DNA of 64,000 nt from Callorhinus ursinus (lineage: Eukaryota > Chordata > Mammalia > Carnivora > Otariidae), in contig NW_020312848.1 of NCBI RefSeq assembly GCF_003265705.1, forward strand, positions 58,934,801 to 58,998,800, written 5' to 3'. A program made the translations under genes and the position numbers. Below the pieces are notes generated by a model, which ran no database searches, was not told the DNA's origin, and saw only the letters and a program-made list of their open reading frames with translations. Of the stretch, positions 44,187-55,302 are shown in pieces (the first letter of the stretch is position 1; each line of letters begins with the position of its first letter).

Positions 44187-47100
44187 TCATATCAGTGAGG
44201 TCATATGATACATGTCTTTCTCTGATTGACTTATTTCACTCAGCATAACACCCTCCAGTTCCATCCACGTAGTGGTAAATGGCAAGATCTCATTCCTTTT
44301 GATGGCTGCATAATATTCCATTGTGTATATATGCCACATCTTCTTTATCCATTCATCTGTCAATGGACATCTTGGCTCTTTCCACAGTTTGGCTATTGTG
44401 GACATTGCTGCTATAAACATTGGGGTGCACGTACCCCTTCGGATCCCTACATTTGTATCCTTGGGGTAAATACCCAGTAGTGCAATTGCTGGATCGTATG
44501 GTAGCTCTATTTTCAACTGTTTGAGGAACCTCCATACTGTTTTCCAGAGTCGCTGCACCAGCTTGCATTCCCACCAACAGTGTAGGAGGGTTCCCCTTTC
44601 TCCACATCCCCGCCAACATCTGTTGTTTCCAGACTTGTTAATTTTAGCCATTCTGACAGGTGTGAGGTGGTATCTCATTGAGGTTTTGATTTGGATTTCC
44701 CTGATGCCGAGCGATGTTGAGCACTTTTTCATGTGTCTGTTGGCCATTTGGATGTCTTCTTTGGAAAAATGTCTGTTCATGTCTTCTGCCCATTTCTTGA
44801 TTGGATTATTTATTCTTTGGGTGTTGACTTTGAGAAGTTCTTTATAGATTTTGGATACTAGCCCTTTATCTGATATGTCATTTGCAAATATTTTCTCCCA
44901 TTCTGTCGGTTGTCTTTTGGTTTTGTGGACTGTTTCTTTTGCTGTGCAAAAGCTTCTTATCTTGATGAAATCCCAATAGTTCATTTTTGCCCTGGCTTCC
45001 CTTGCCTTTGGCAATGTTTCTAGGAAGAAGTTGCTGCGGCTGAGGTCGAAGAGGTTGCTGCCTATGTTCTCCTTTAGGATTTTGATGGACTCCTGTCTCA
45101 CATTTAGGTCTTTCAACCATTTGGAGTCTATTTTTGTGTGTGGTGTAAGGAAATGGTCCAGTTTCATTCTTCTGCATGTGGCTGTCCAATTTTCCCAACA
45201 CCATTTGTTGAAGAGACTGTTTTTTTTTTCCATTGGACATTCTTTCCTGCTTTGTCAAAGATGAGTTGACCATAGAGTTGAGGGTCCATTTCTGGGCTCT
45301 TGATTCTGTTCCATTGATGTATGTGTCTGTTTTTGTGCCAGTACTATACTGTCTTGGTGATGACAGCTTTGTAATAGAGCTGGGAGTCCGGAATTGTGAT
45401 GCCGCCAGCTTTGCTTTTCTTTTTCATATTCCTCTGGCTATTCGGGGTCTCTTCTGGTTCCATACAAATTTTAGGATTATTTGTTCCATTTCTTTGAAGA
45501 AAGTGGATGGTATTTTGATGGGGATTGCATTGAATGTGTAGATTGCTCTAGGTAGCACTGACATCTTCACAATGTTTGTTCTTCCAATCCATGAGCGTGG
45601 AAAGTTTTTCCATTTCTTTGTGTCTTCTTCAATTTCTTTCATGAGTATTTTATAGTTTTCTGAGTACAGATCCTTTGCCTCTTTGGTTAAATTTATTCCT
45701 AGGTATCTTATGGTTTTGGGTGCAATTGTAAATGGGATAGACTCCTTGATTTGTCTCTCTTCTGTCTTGTTGTTGGTGTATAGGAATGCCCCTGATTTCT
45801 GTGCATTGATTTTATATCCTGCTACTTTACTGAATTCCTGTATGAGTTCTAGCAGTTTTGGGGTGGAGTCTTTTGGGTTTTCCACATACAGTATCATATC
45901 ATCTGCAAAGAGTGGGAGTTTGACTTCCTTTTTGCCGATTTGGATGCCTTTGATTTCTTTTTGTTGTCTGATTGCTGTGGCTAGGACTTCTAATACTATG
46001 TTGAATAGCAGTGGTGAGAGTGGACATCCCTGCCGTGTTCCTGACCTCAGGGGGAAAGCTCTCAGTTTTCCCCATTGAGAATGATATTTGCTGTGGGTTT
46101 TTCATAGATAGCTTTTATGATATTGAGGTATGTACCCTCTATGTCTATACTCTGAAGAGTTTTGATCAAGAAAGGAGGCTGTACTTTGTCAAATGCTTTT
46201 TCTGCATCTATTGAGAGGATCATATGATTCTTGTTCTTTCTTTTGTTAATGTATTGTATCATGTTGACTGATTTGCGGATGTTGAACCAGCCTTGCAGCC
46301 CAGGGATAAATCCCACTTGGTCATGGTGAATAATCCTTTTAATGTATTGTTGGATCCTATTGGCTAGTATTTTGGTGAGAATTTTTGCATCCATGTTCAT
46401 CAAGGATATTGGTCTGTAATTCTCCTTTTTGGTGGGGTCTTTGTCTGGTTTTGGGATCAAGGTAATGGTGGCCTCATAAAATGAGTTTGGAAGTTTTCCT
46501 TCCATTTCTATTTTTTGGAACAGTTTCAGGAGAATAGGGATTAATTCTTCTTGAAATGTCTGATAGAATTCCCCTGTGAAGCCATGTGGCCCTGGGCTTT
46601 TGTTTGTTGGGAGATTTCTGATGACTGCTTCAATTTCCTTAGTGGTTATAGGTCTGTTCAGGTTTTCTATTTCTTCCTGGTTCAATTTTGGTAGTTGATA
46701 CATCTCTAGGAATGCACCCAATTCCTCCAGGTTATCTAATTTGCTGGCATAGAGCTGCTCATAATATGTTCTTATAATTGTTTGTATTTCTTTGGTGTTG
46801 GTTGTGATGTCTCCTCTTTCATTCATGATTTTGTTGATTTGGGTCCTTTCTCTTTTCTTTTTGATCAGTCTGGCCAGGGGTTTATCAATCTTGTTAATTC
46901 TTTCAAAGAACCAGCTCCTAGTTTCGTTGATCTGTTCTACTGTTCTTTTGGTTTCTAGTTCATTGATTTCTGCTCTGATCTTTATTATTTCTCTTGTCCT
47001 GCTGGGTTTAGGCTTTCTTTGCTGTTCTTTCTCCAGCTCCTTTAGGTGTAGGGTTAGGTTGTGTATTTGAGACCTTTCTTGTTTCTTGAGAAAGGCTTGT

Positions 47101-48001
47101 ATTGCTATATACTTTCCTCTCAGGACTGCCTTTGCTGTATCCCAAAGGTTTTGAACACTTGTGTTTTCATTTTCATTGGTTTCCATGAATTGTTTTAATT
47201 CTTCTTTAATTTCCTGGTTGACCCATTCATTCTTTAGTAGGATGCTCTTTAGCCTCCATGTATTTGAGTTCTTTCTGACTTTCCTGTTGTGATTGATTTC
47301 TAGTTTCAAAGCATTGTGGTCTGAAAATATGCAGGGAATAATCCCAATCTTTTGGTACCGGTTGAGACCTGATTTGTGACCTAGGATGTGATCGATTCTG
47401 GAGAATGTTCCATGGGCACTAGAGAAGAATATGTATTCCATTGCTTTGGGATGGAATGTTCTGAATATGTCTGTAAAGTCCATTTGGTCCAGTGTTTCAT
47501 TTAAAGTCTTTATTTCCTTGTTGATCTTTTGCTTAGATGATCTGTCCATTTCAGTTAGGGGGGTGTTAAAGTCCCCCACTATAACTGTATTGTTGTCAAT
47601 GCGTTTCTTTGCTTTTGTTATTAATTGCCTTATATAATTGGCTGCTCTCATGTTCGGGGCATAGATATTTACAATTGTTAGATCTTCTTGTTGGATAGAC
47701 CCTTTAAGTAGGATATAGTGTCCTTCTTCATCTCTTATTACAGTCTTTGTTTTAAAATCTAATTTGTCTGATATAAGGATTGCCACCCCGGCTTTCTTTT
47801 GGTGTCCGCTTGCCTGGTAAATGGTTTTCCACCTCCTCACTTTCAATCTGGGGGTGTCTTTGGGTCTAAAATGAGTCTCTTGCAGACAGCATATTGATGG
47901 GTCTTGTTTTTTAATCCAATCTGATAGCCTGTGTCTTTTGATTGGGGCATTTAGCCCATTTACATTCAGGGTACTATCGAAAGGTATGAATTTAGTGCCA
48001 T
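44187..48001 (-). pseudogene. LINE-1 ORF2 (endonuclease/reverse transcriptase), broken
   Basis: The span of about 1,270 codons matches a full L1 ORF2. The start is ATG at 48001-47999 (MALNSYLSI). The apurinic-type endonuclease is seen in '[12 protein letters not shown]' and '[11 protein letters not shown]'. Reverse-transcriptase motifs are '[11 protein letters not shown]' and FADD (45898-45909). The C-terminal cysteine motif '[18 protein letters not shown]' is intact. Compared with the family, lesions are: a one-base loss near 47972-47976, a one-base loss in an A run (46066-46069), a frameshift at 45424-45433, a TAG in place of a tryptophan codon (45344-45346), and a frameshift in an A10 run (45220-45229). 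Open blocks are 46062-47846, 45424-45897 and 44187-45233. It encodes no full-length protein. Confidence 0.95.
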
Positions 48002-48154
48002 TGTATTGCCTGTAAGGTGACTGTTACTGTATATTGTCTGTGTTCCTTCCTGATCTATGCTGCTTTTAGGCTCTCTTTTTGCTTAGAGGACCTTTTTCAA
48101 TATTTCTTGTAGGGCTGGTTTCGTGTTTGCAATTTCCTTTAGTTTTCGTTTGTC

Positions 48155-48608
48155 CTAGAAACTTTTTATCTCTCCTATTTTCAATGATAGCCTAGCTGGA
48201 TATAGTATTCTTGGCTGCATATTTTTCTCGTTTAGTGCTCTGAAGATATCATGCCAGTCCTTTCTGGCCTGCCAGGTCTCTGTGGATAGGTCTGTTGCCA
48301 ATCTAATATTTCTACCATTGTAGGTTACATATCTCTTCTCCCGAGCTGCTTTCAGGATTTTCTCTTTGTCTCTGAGACTCATAAGTTTTACTATTAGATG
48401 TCGGGGTGTTGACCTATTTTTATTGATTTTGAGAGGGCTTCTCTGTGCCTCCTGGATTTTGATGCCTGTTTCCCTCCTCACATTAGGGAAGTTCTCTGCT
48501 ATTATTTGCTCCAATATACCTTCTGCCCCTCTCTCTCTTTCTTCTTCTTCTGGGATCCCAATTATTCTAATGTTGTTTCGTCTTATCGTATCGCTTATCT
48601 CTCGAATT
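48155..48608 (-). pseudogene. LINE-1 ORF1 C-terminal half (RNA-binding protein), truncated
   Basis: About 150 codons remain open to the stop at 48155. They cover the RRM-like part ('RIIGIPEEEERERGAEGIL', 'RHLIVKLMSLRDKEKILKAA') and the C-terminal domain ('QPRILYPARLSLKIGEIKSF'). The N-terminal coiled coil and the start codon are lost through 5' truncation. The first few codons of the open frame lie in the target-site duplication. In an intact element this protein forms trimers that coat L1 RNA. Confidence 0.93.
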
Positions 48609-48627
48609 CTCACTCTTGGATATTTTA
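48609..48627. repeat. L1 target-site duplication, right copy
   Basis: Identical to 43695-43713. The pre-insertion site can be inferred as a single copy of this sequence followed by 'aagcaggatag'. Confidence 0.97.
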
Positions 48628-51094
48628 AAGCAGGATAGAAGGACCACTTTTTTTTTTAACCCAATTCAGTGTGATTCAGCTCTTCGACAAGATCTACTTC
48701 ATCATTGTGTGATAAGAAACAAGCCTGTCAAACCAACGTGCCCCAGGTCACTGTGTCCCTTTCAATCAGGAAAGTTGGGTCTGTAGTGTTGCTGACCCAG
48801 AACTATGCAGATTGTTCATTAGCATAATGGCTGATCAGCTTAATGCATTTTAATGCCATTAACTTTTCCCTATACCTAGAAAGGAAAGAAAGTGTAAAAA
48901 ATTACAATTTCAGATTTGTCGTGGTAGATCTTCAGTTGAGATTCTTTTATCCCAAATTTCATGGACTGAAAGTCAGTTATAGAAGCTACATTCACATATT
49001 CTGGTTGAGGTCAAGACTGAGAGGTGCATTACTAGAAAGAAAGGTGAAGGCAACAATTAAAGTATTCTACCTATGCTCTGTTCCACCAACCTTAGGGCTA
49101 ATATCTGAGTTTAGGCAAAAACAAGGTCTTAAAACAGTAACTCTGTCTTTAAAGCAACAAGAAGGATAAGGATTTCTTAGGCTTTGAAAAAGTAAAATAT
49201 TCATTTACCATATTGGTAACAGGCAGCATACCGGTGGCAGGCAGCATGGACGTGACATTGCCAAAGAAACGCGAAATTAACAGAAGAAACAGGCAAAATC
49301 CAACAAAGAACAGGCCAATATAGACAGGTACTTTCAAAATTAACTATTAAAAGTTATGGAAATCAAGAGGACAAGACCAGTGGCCGTTTGAAACAAAAGT
49401 TCAATAAGAAGAGGAAAAAGGATCTGCTCTAGCTCGGAGATCTCTCTGGGCAAAAGCTGTCCCATAAACCTACATCAGTCTACCTGAAGAAGTTGACCCA
49501 ATGGACTTTGAGGTTGGAGAGTTTAGATCTCCAAGCCTGACTCACGTGGTAGATTCTAACCTTTCTCTGTATCCTGTTTGTGTCACGGCTGGTTTTAGTT
49601 GAGGCCACAGTCGGTGTCGGATGAGAAGGCTGCATATTATAAGTTGACGTGCACAACCTCTTACAGCCACCTGCTTCTTGACAATTTTCCTAATCCCTGC
49701 TCACTGACTGTGACCTTTCCCTTTTCCAGATCTCTGTCGTACATTGCAGCGGGTATGGTGCTCTGCTTTGTGTAGTGATTATTTTTATCTTACCTTCCCT
49801 GTAAGATGCTAACCTTCCTAAGAGTGGGATTTACGGGTAATTTGTATACACACCGTGTACTCCCTAGTACAATCACTTGTTGAGCTGAACAAATTTCATT
49901 ACCCAACCCCATGAAAAGATATTAATCTGGCTTAATGATGATGATGATGATGGCATTTGGATTTGTCTAGGTTCTTTTTAAGATAAAGATAATTTACATG
50001 AACTGTCGTATATCTGAGATTATAATCATATCCTTTCTCTGCTAAGTGTTATGTGTAGCATGTAAAAATACTGATTAATCATTCTCTTTGTTAACGAGAC
50101 TGAAAAATAAAAAATACTGCTAACATTTAGAGATAAAAATAATAAGCATGTAGGAACATCCAGTTCTATCAAGAGCTCTTTAACTGCATGATTATCAATT
50201 GCCAGAAAGATCCCAAGGTCCCTTTTGTGTGATGTATATTTCAAGAGATCATCTTGTCCTTAAGGACCCTTGAGAGGGTCCGTATGGCCACAATTAAAAA
50301 GTGAAATATTCATAAGGGCATGTATGTGATATTGCTCAATCTTGGAAGACTTTCTGAAAGAGGTGACTTCTCAGAATGTAGATAAGAGAGAAGTTGTATT
50401 TCATAAGATTAAACTTACATGTTATTTAAGTTAGGATCATGTTAACAGGTTTTAGAAAGAGAGAGATTTATATTTCCTTCATGTCAGAGGTAAGTGGGAC
50501 TTTGCTTCAGAAAGTCCTTAGGGACCCAGGCACCTTCCAGTCATACAAGGATGTAACCACTGTTCTCATGTTCCAAGATGACAAATGGAGCTCCACCTAT
50601 TACACTCAAGGTCCATGGACAATGGAAAAAGTGGCAAAGATTGGAGGACTACTGTATTTTAAGGAAGTGTTCCAGAAGCCCAGAAGTACAGGACATTTCT
50701 AGTTGGATTTTATTAACCTAAATTCATCACATACTCTAACTTACTTAAACAAAAGAGCCTGGGAAAGTAGTTTTGCTTCAAATGAACATATGTACTCAGG
50801 TAAAAGCCAGATTTTTTTACTATGGTAGAAGAAGAGGATTGTGAATATTAGAGGACACCTATGAGCCTCTGCCACAAAACAGTACAGATTACAAAGGAGG
50901 TATTTAGAGAAATAAAGCAATGAAACAAAAGTAGAGGAAGAAACGAGGTCTTAATAATTTTTGCAATTTGCCATGCTGGTCCTTATTTAATATCTCTTCA
51001 AAGAGATATCCATTTACTAACATGTTACAAATATCAGGTGTCACTTTCATTGAGATAGGCACGTTATAAGGTACAGTAGCTCACAGGGGCTATT
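48628..51094. other. 2.5 kb without recognised repeats or genes
   Basis: It contains a (GAT)6 run (49934-49952) and TAAT-rich text near 48815-48860 ('tcattagcataatggctgat', 'aatgcattttaatgccatta'). Plus frames at 48843-49169 (108 codons) and 50439-50702 (87 codons) have no recognised features. Confidence 0.4.
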
Positions 51095-51110
51095 AGAAGA
51101 GCATTTAATA

Positions 51111-51231
51111 GGGGTGCCTGGGTACTGCAGTCAGGTGAGCAGTTAACTCTTGCTTTCAGCTCAGGTCATGATCTCAGGGTTGTGGGATTGAGCCCCATGT
51201 CAGGCTCCGTGCTCAGTGTCTGCTGGGGATG

Positions 51232-51264
<33 letters not shown>

Positions 51265-51292
51265 AAATAAAAAATAAATATTATTGAAAAAA
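51111..51292 (+). mobile_element. Can-SINE with perfect 16-bp TSD
   Basis: 'ggggtgcctgggtactgcag' has a mutated A box, and the CT-rich part is a pure (CT)n (about 51230-51258). AGAAGAGCATTTAATA is identical at 51095-51110 and 51293-51308. Confidence 0.96.
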
Positions 51293-51308
51293 AGAAGAGC
51301 ATTTAATA

Positions 51309-52109
51309 AACCAAGTGAGAACAATGTATTAAAAGGCACCATGGAAAGCTGAGCATGTTAGCTCTACCCACGGAAATAAATGTCCATGAGGCTTAGGCTG
51401 AGGCTTAGTGTACATTTTTTATCTGTTTTTTTTTTTTAATTTCTTTTAAGGAAGCCAAATGAATTACACTAGGTACTATTTTCCAGCATGGTCACTTGAA
51501 GATATAAGTAAAACTATTAATATATTATACAATTCAGTTCATAGGAAAATTTTTCTTTGAGACTAACATAAGAAATCTGTGACTTGCCTTGCATTCAAAA
51601 TTATAGGCAGGAAGCAGTTCATCCACATGAGCCTTGTACCATAAATTATATTCTAATTGCCTAACCTGTCAAGTTTCTATACTGCTAAATATTCAGCTGA
51701 AGCAAAGGGAAGAAAACCTCATTATATACTGAGCTGTATTTAAATGGATTCTCTGATAAGAGAAATTTTTACAAAGCCAGCTCCTACAGGCTTATGGAAA
51801 TTAATGAGTACTCAAAATATATTTCTGTATTTTATTGTAAATAAATTATAACTGAGTTAAAAACAAATAATAAATAATTTTTATTAGCCCATTTATCTTA
51901 TATTTAAAGTTCCAGCATAAAGGAGGAAGCTATATATATTTTCCTTATTTTCATCATTGGTAGCAAAAAGACATTTTATTTTTTTATTTATCTATAAAAA
52001 GCACATTAAAAGAGGTGCAGCCTTACTTTCCAAGAACTTAAAACTATTTTCAAGTAACAATTTTCATCACAGATATTCTTTTAAGAGGTGGGGGGGCTTT
52101 TAATCATAT
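51309..52109. other. Unassigned AT-rich DNA
   Basis: A T-run lies near 51428-51438. No repeat or gene is recognised. Confidence 0.4.
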
Positions 52110-52490
52110 TGGTCTCTTTATCTAGAATGTCTTTCTTTAATTTGCTTCAGTCCCCTCTGCCCATGTCCTGTCCCCATCATACCCTCTTCTCTTAGAGCAA
52201 ATTTTACTTAACTTTCAAGACCCCGCTTACATGCTATCACAGCAATGTTTGATGCTGTCCCCATTTGGACGCCAAAGCTGCCTCTTTTATTCTCTATGTG
52301 TACGGATCTGATATCATGCAGCACATACTGTTTTGTTATAGTACTTTGTCCTCATTTTATCACCCCTACTAGATGACTTCTTTGTTGAGTATCAAACGCC
52401 CATCTGATTAATTTTGGTACCACCATGGCCCCATATAGCACAGGGTACCCAGCACATAGTGAACCCTCAAAAAATGCAATAGCTGTGGAT
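52110..52490 (+). mobile_element. L2 LINE 3' end
   Basis: 'tctagaatgtctttctttaatttgc', 'acttaactttcaagaccccgcttacatgctatcac', 'tcatgcagcacatac', 'tagatgacttctttgttgag' and 'gggtacccagcacatagtgaaccctcaaaaaatg' match L2 in order. Confidence 0.7.
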
Positions 52491-53262
52491 ACAAAAGAAG
52501 GCAACAGTTAAATAAATCCTGGATTATGTTGGCATTTTCATAAAATTATGTTTTGTCTGTGGGCCTTTTTAGCTCCAAAGAGCTGATTTATTCTGAATGT
52601 TCACTTATAATCATTTTACTAAATTAGATACTGCTCTCAGAGATCAGAAAAGGTCTCTAGCTTGCATTTTTGGCAGTTTTTGGTGTCAGTTAAGAAGGTG
52701 TTGTTTGGACTAACAGCACAGTCCAGAGATGGGAAATGACTGATTATTCTGTGGTTCACTAAAGCCCCACAATGAAGGGCCCGGGTAGATACAGTTTCCA
52801 TTCAAGACATCAACTTCACCAATCATCTTAAACATAAGTGAATGATTCTTGTCTCCTAAGCACTTTGGATTTCCATAACTATTTTAATAGTGCTTATTAT
52901 TTTCTCTCTTACCCGATAATAATTACATTGTATTCTCTAAGGCCGTCTAACTTGATGTTAAGCCCTCGCTATTGAAACATTCTTGCAGAATTTGTGAGGA
53001 TCCTTACAATCTCCAGTGCTAGAAGTTCCAAGGTGCTTATATTTTTGAAATTCTTCCAAATACTTTCAGGACCAGATGTTAAAAAACTGCAATATCCAGG
53101 AGTAATTCAATCCAAAAAAGAAAAAGACAAAAATAAAACCGACCAATCCAACAAACAATAACAGCAAAATAAAACTGAAACTGTTTCTGTTCTGCAAATT
53201 TCTAAAGGCTCGCAAAATTTCATTAAGTTACATAACTTGATATTTTTGCCTCATTTCAGAGA
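52491..53262. other. Unassigned DNA
   Basis: Nothing is recognised. Confidence 0.4.
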
Positions 53263-53278
53263 TAAACTTTGCTTTTCT

Positions 53279-53398
53279 ATTTGTATATATATATGTTTTT
53301 TATATTTTTTAAGTGATCTCTACACCCAAAGTGGGGCTCAACCTTACAACACTGAGACCGAGTCTCATGCTCTTTAGACTGAGCCAGCAAGGCGCCCC
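53279..53398 (-). mobile_element. Can-SINE, short form, inverted
   Basis: On the plus strand an AT-rich reversed tail is followed by 'taagtgatctctacacccaaa' and 'gtggggctcaaccttac', ending in 'gactgagccagcaaggcgcccc'. The duplication is TAAACTTTGCTTTTCT (53263-53278) against TAAACTTTGTTTTCCT (53399-53414), two mismatches. Confidence 0.92.
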
Positions 53399-53665
53399 TA
53401 AACTTTGTTTTCCTCTATGAGTTGTGATTAATATGGGTTTATGTATCATAACAGATAATATTCTATCTGTAATGTAGAAGCCTATGAATAAATAATATGA
53501 CTTTTGATTGACTTTCCATTCTGTTGTATCACAAATAATGGTTAAATCTTATGTTTGACTTCTGGCTAGAATTTCTTCTTCTTGTGTGAAAAATGCAATA
53601 CTAAATTCACTAGATTTCATAAAAACTCATCAAATTTTAGTTTAAACCCTAAAGCTATGTAGAGG

Positions 53666-53690
53666 TTTTTTTTTTTTTTTTTTTTTTTTT
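53666..53690. repeat. T25 homopolymer
   Basis: Twenty-five uninterrupted T. No retroposon body is visible on either side to explain it as a reversed tail. Confidence 0.9.
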
Positions 53691-54164
53691 AAGTAAGATT
53701 ACTTGCTCCAGAATCTGTTAATCCATGCTCTTTGTTTCTTCATTGCACCATTCTTTATACTTTGACATATGTCATCTTGGGGAACAGACTCACAGCCTAG
53801 TAATGACCTTGCCAAGGACCAAGAGGTATGTCTCAAAGAATTATAATCTCTTATAACTCGATTTATGTGATTACTGTGTAAAACAGAACTTGTTCAGCAA
53901 TGATGGATGACAATGCTGCAGGTATTGACTGATCTTTAGAAATATTTATATGACAGGTCCCTTAAGGTTTTGTACATTGTAGGAGAGAATAACTGCATAC
54001 AGAAAAGAAATGAGTTGTGATTCAGGTTCTCGAGCAGTGCACTTAATTATCATATTTCTTCCATGCCCAGTCTAAAAACTGAACATTTGCCAATGAAGTA
54101 GAAACAAGTGGCACTTAAATAAATGCCCTCTGCCCTTTCAGAGCATTACCTTTGCTACCTTTGC

Positions 54165-54171
<7 letters not shown>

Positions 54172-54213
<42 letters not shown>
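54172..54213. repeat. (AC)21 microsatellite
   Basis: Forty-two bases of pure dinucleotide are flanked by TA-rich repeats (ctatatata and tttatatgtatatataaatatatata). It is probably highly variable in length. Confidence 0.95.
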
Positions 54214-54215
<2 letters not shown>

Positions 54216-54762
54216 TTATATGTATATATAAATATATATAATTAAAAAAAGAATTATTGGAAAAGATAAAGAATATATTTAAAATAACAATCTATTTGAA
54301 TTATTTAGCTTTTAAACTCAACATGTTCTCTGATGTATTTCCAGGCTGGGAACTGCAGACATACATAGACACAGGAACGTAAGAAATTCAGCCTATACTG
54401 ACAATTCTGCTTTGTTTAGAGAATTCCAACTCTTGGTTCATGTGACCATATATTTCCTTGCGTGGCTTTCTATATTCCTCTGGGTGTTTCAAATTTATAA
54501 AAATATTCACTTTTAAATATTAATTTTCCATTAAATATTTGCTTTTGGGTGGCTAGAGGTAGATGTCTTGACAAAGTTAAAGTTTTTCAGGTACATATAC
54601 TTTAAAAATGTTTTATTAAATAAATCAAGTAAAGCATATTCACAGAAACACAATTTGTAAAATTACAAAGTATAAGCCATACTCTGAATAAGCTGGACAA
54701 ATGTGATATAATCAGAAAACATCTTTGTTTTTGTCCCTACTGCCCCTTAAAAATTTCCTCAC

Positions 54763-55302
54763 TGGGGGGAATTCTCTAGCCAAGGGTTAAAAATGTAGAA
54801 AGCCCATAGCTGCTACCTTGTTTAGTAGCAAACAGCCCCAAGTAACATTCAGTTCTAAGTAACAATCAGAACTCTGATTTAAGGGTAAATTTTTTCACCT
54901 TCCAAAGTGGGGGGTGGGGAGGCTGGCTCAGATAATTTAAGATATTGCCTTTCCTATCCCCTTTCCCTGTCCCAAGCTTTTACCCCCTCTTCCATCATCA
55001 TGTGAAGTAAGATTTCTGACCTCAAAGACTTGCAGAAAGATGGAGAGATGCACACAGAGAGGAGAGGTAGAAGAGCTGACTGATAAGATGGCTTTGCCTT
55101 CCCTGAGCCTAGCAGATATTTAAGCTCTCTCGTAGGCGCTTAACAGGGGTCTGTCACCTAACATTCCCTCAGCCTGGATAAAGTTTCTTTATTATAGCTG
55201 GTTGCTCACGGCTTCAGCAGTAACTAGAAATTCACCAATCCACTTCCAGCGCTGGTCTGTTGAGGGCCCGTCCATTGCCCCTTCAGGCGGCCTTATCAAT
55301 CA
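54763..55302 (+). mobile_element. Possible solo LTR (weak)
   Basis: A GC-richer block begins with TG and ends with CA. It has a TATA-like 'atatttaa' (55115-55122), about 55 bp later a 'gataaa' polyadenylation-like signal (55177-55182), then 'gttgctcacggcttcagcag'. This order resembles a retroviral LTR, but no target duplication or second copy is seen, and no viral gene flanks it. It could also be unique regulatory DNA. Confidence 0.25.

Larger units (their letters stand above)
43714..48608 (-). mobile_element. LINE-1 element, 4.9 kb, 5'-truncated in ORF1
   Basis: This carnivoran L1 lies on the minus strand. From right to left it holds the C-terminal half of ORF1 (48608-48155), the inter-ORF spacer, ORF2 (48001-44187), the 3' untranslated region (44186-about 43740), and the A/AT-rich tail (about 43714-43740). 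It is flanked by the identical 19-bp duplications at 43695-43713 and 48609-48627. The perfect duplication argues for recent insertion by target-primed reverse transcription. The 5' untranslated region and start of ORF1 are missing, so the copy was dead on arrival for further transposition. Confidence 0.98.
53415..54762. other. Unassigned DNA with two simple repeats
   Basis: It contains the T25 tract and the CA microsatellite listed separately. No other repeat or gene is recognised. Confidence 0.4.

Noticed and set aside
46792..47070. Plus-strand hydrophobic frames within 43.7-48.6 kb
   Set aside because: They are antisense shadows of the minus-strand LINE-1 ORF2.
54172..54213. CRISPR-like or other spaced-repeat array
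   Set aside because: It is a plain dinucleotide microsatellite, and no spaced direct-repeat array exists in the window.
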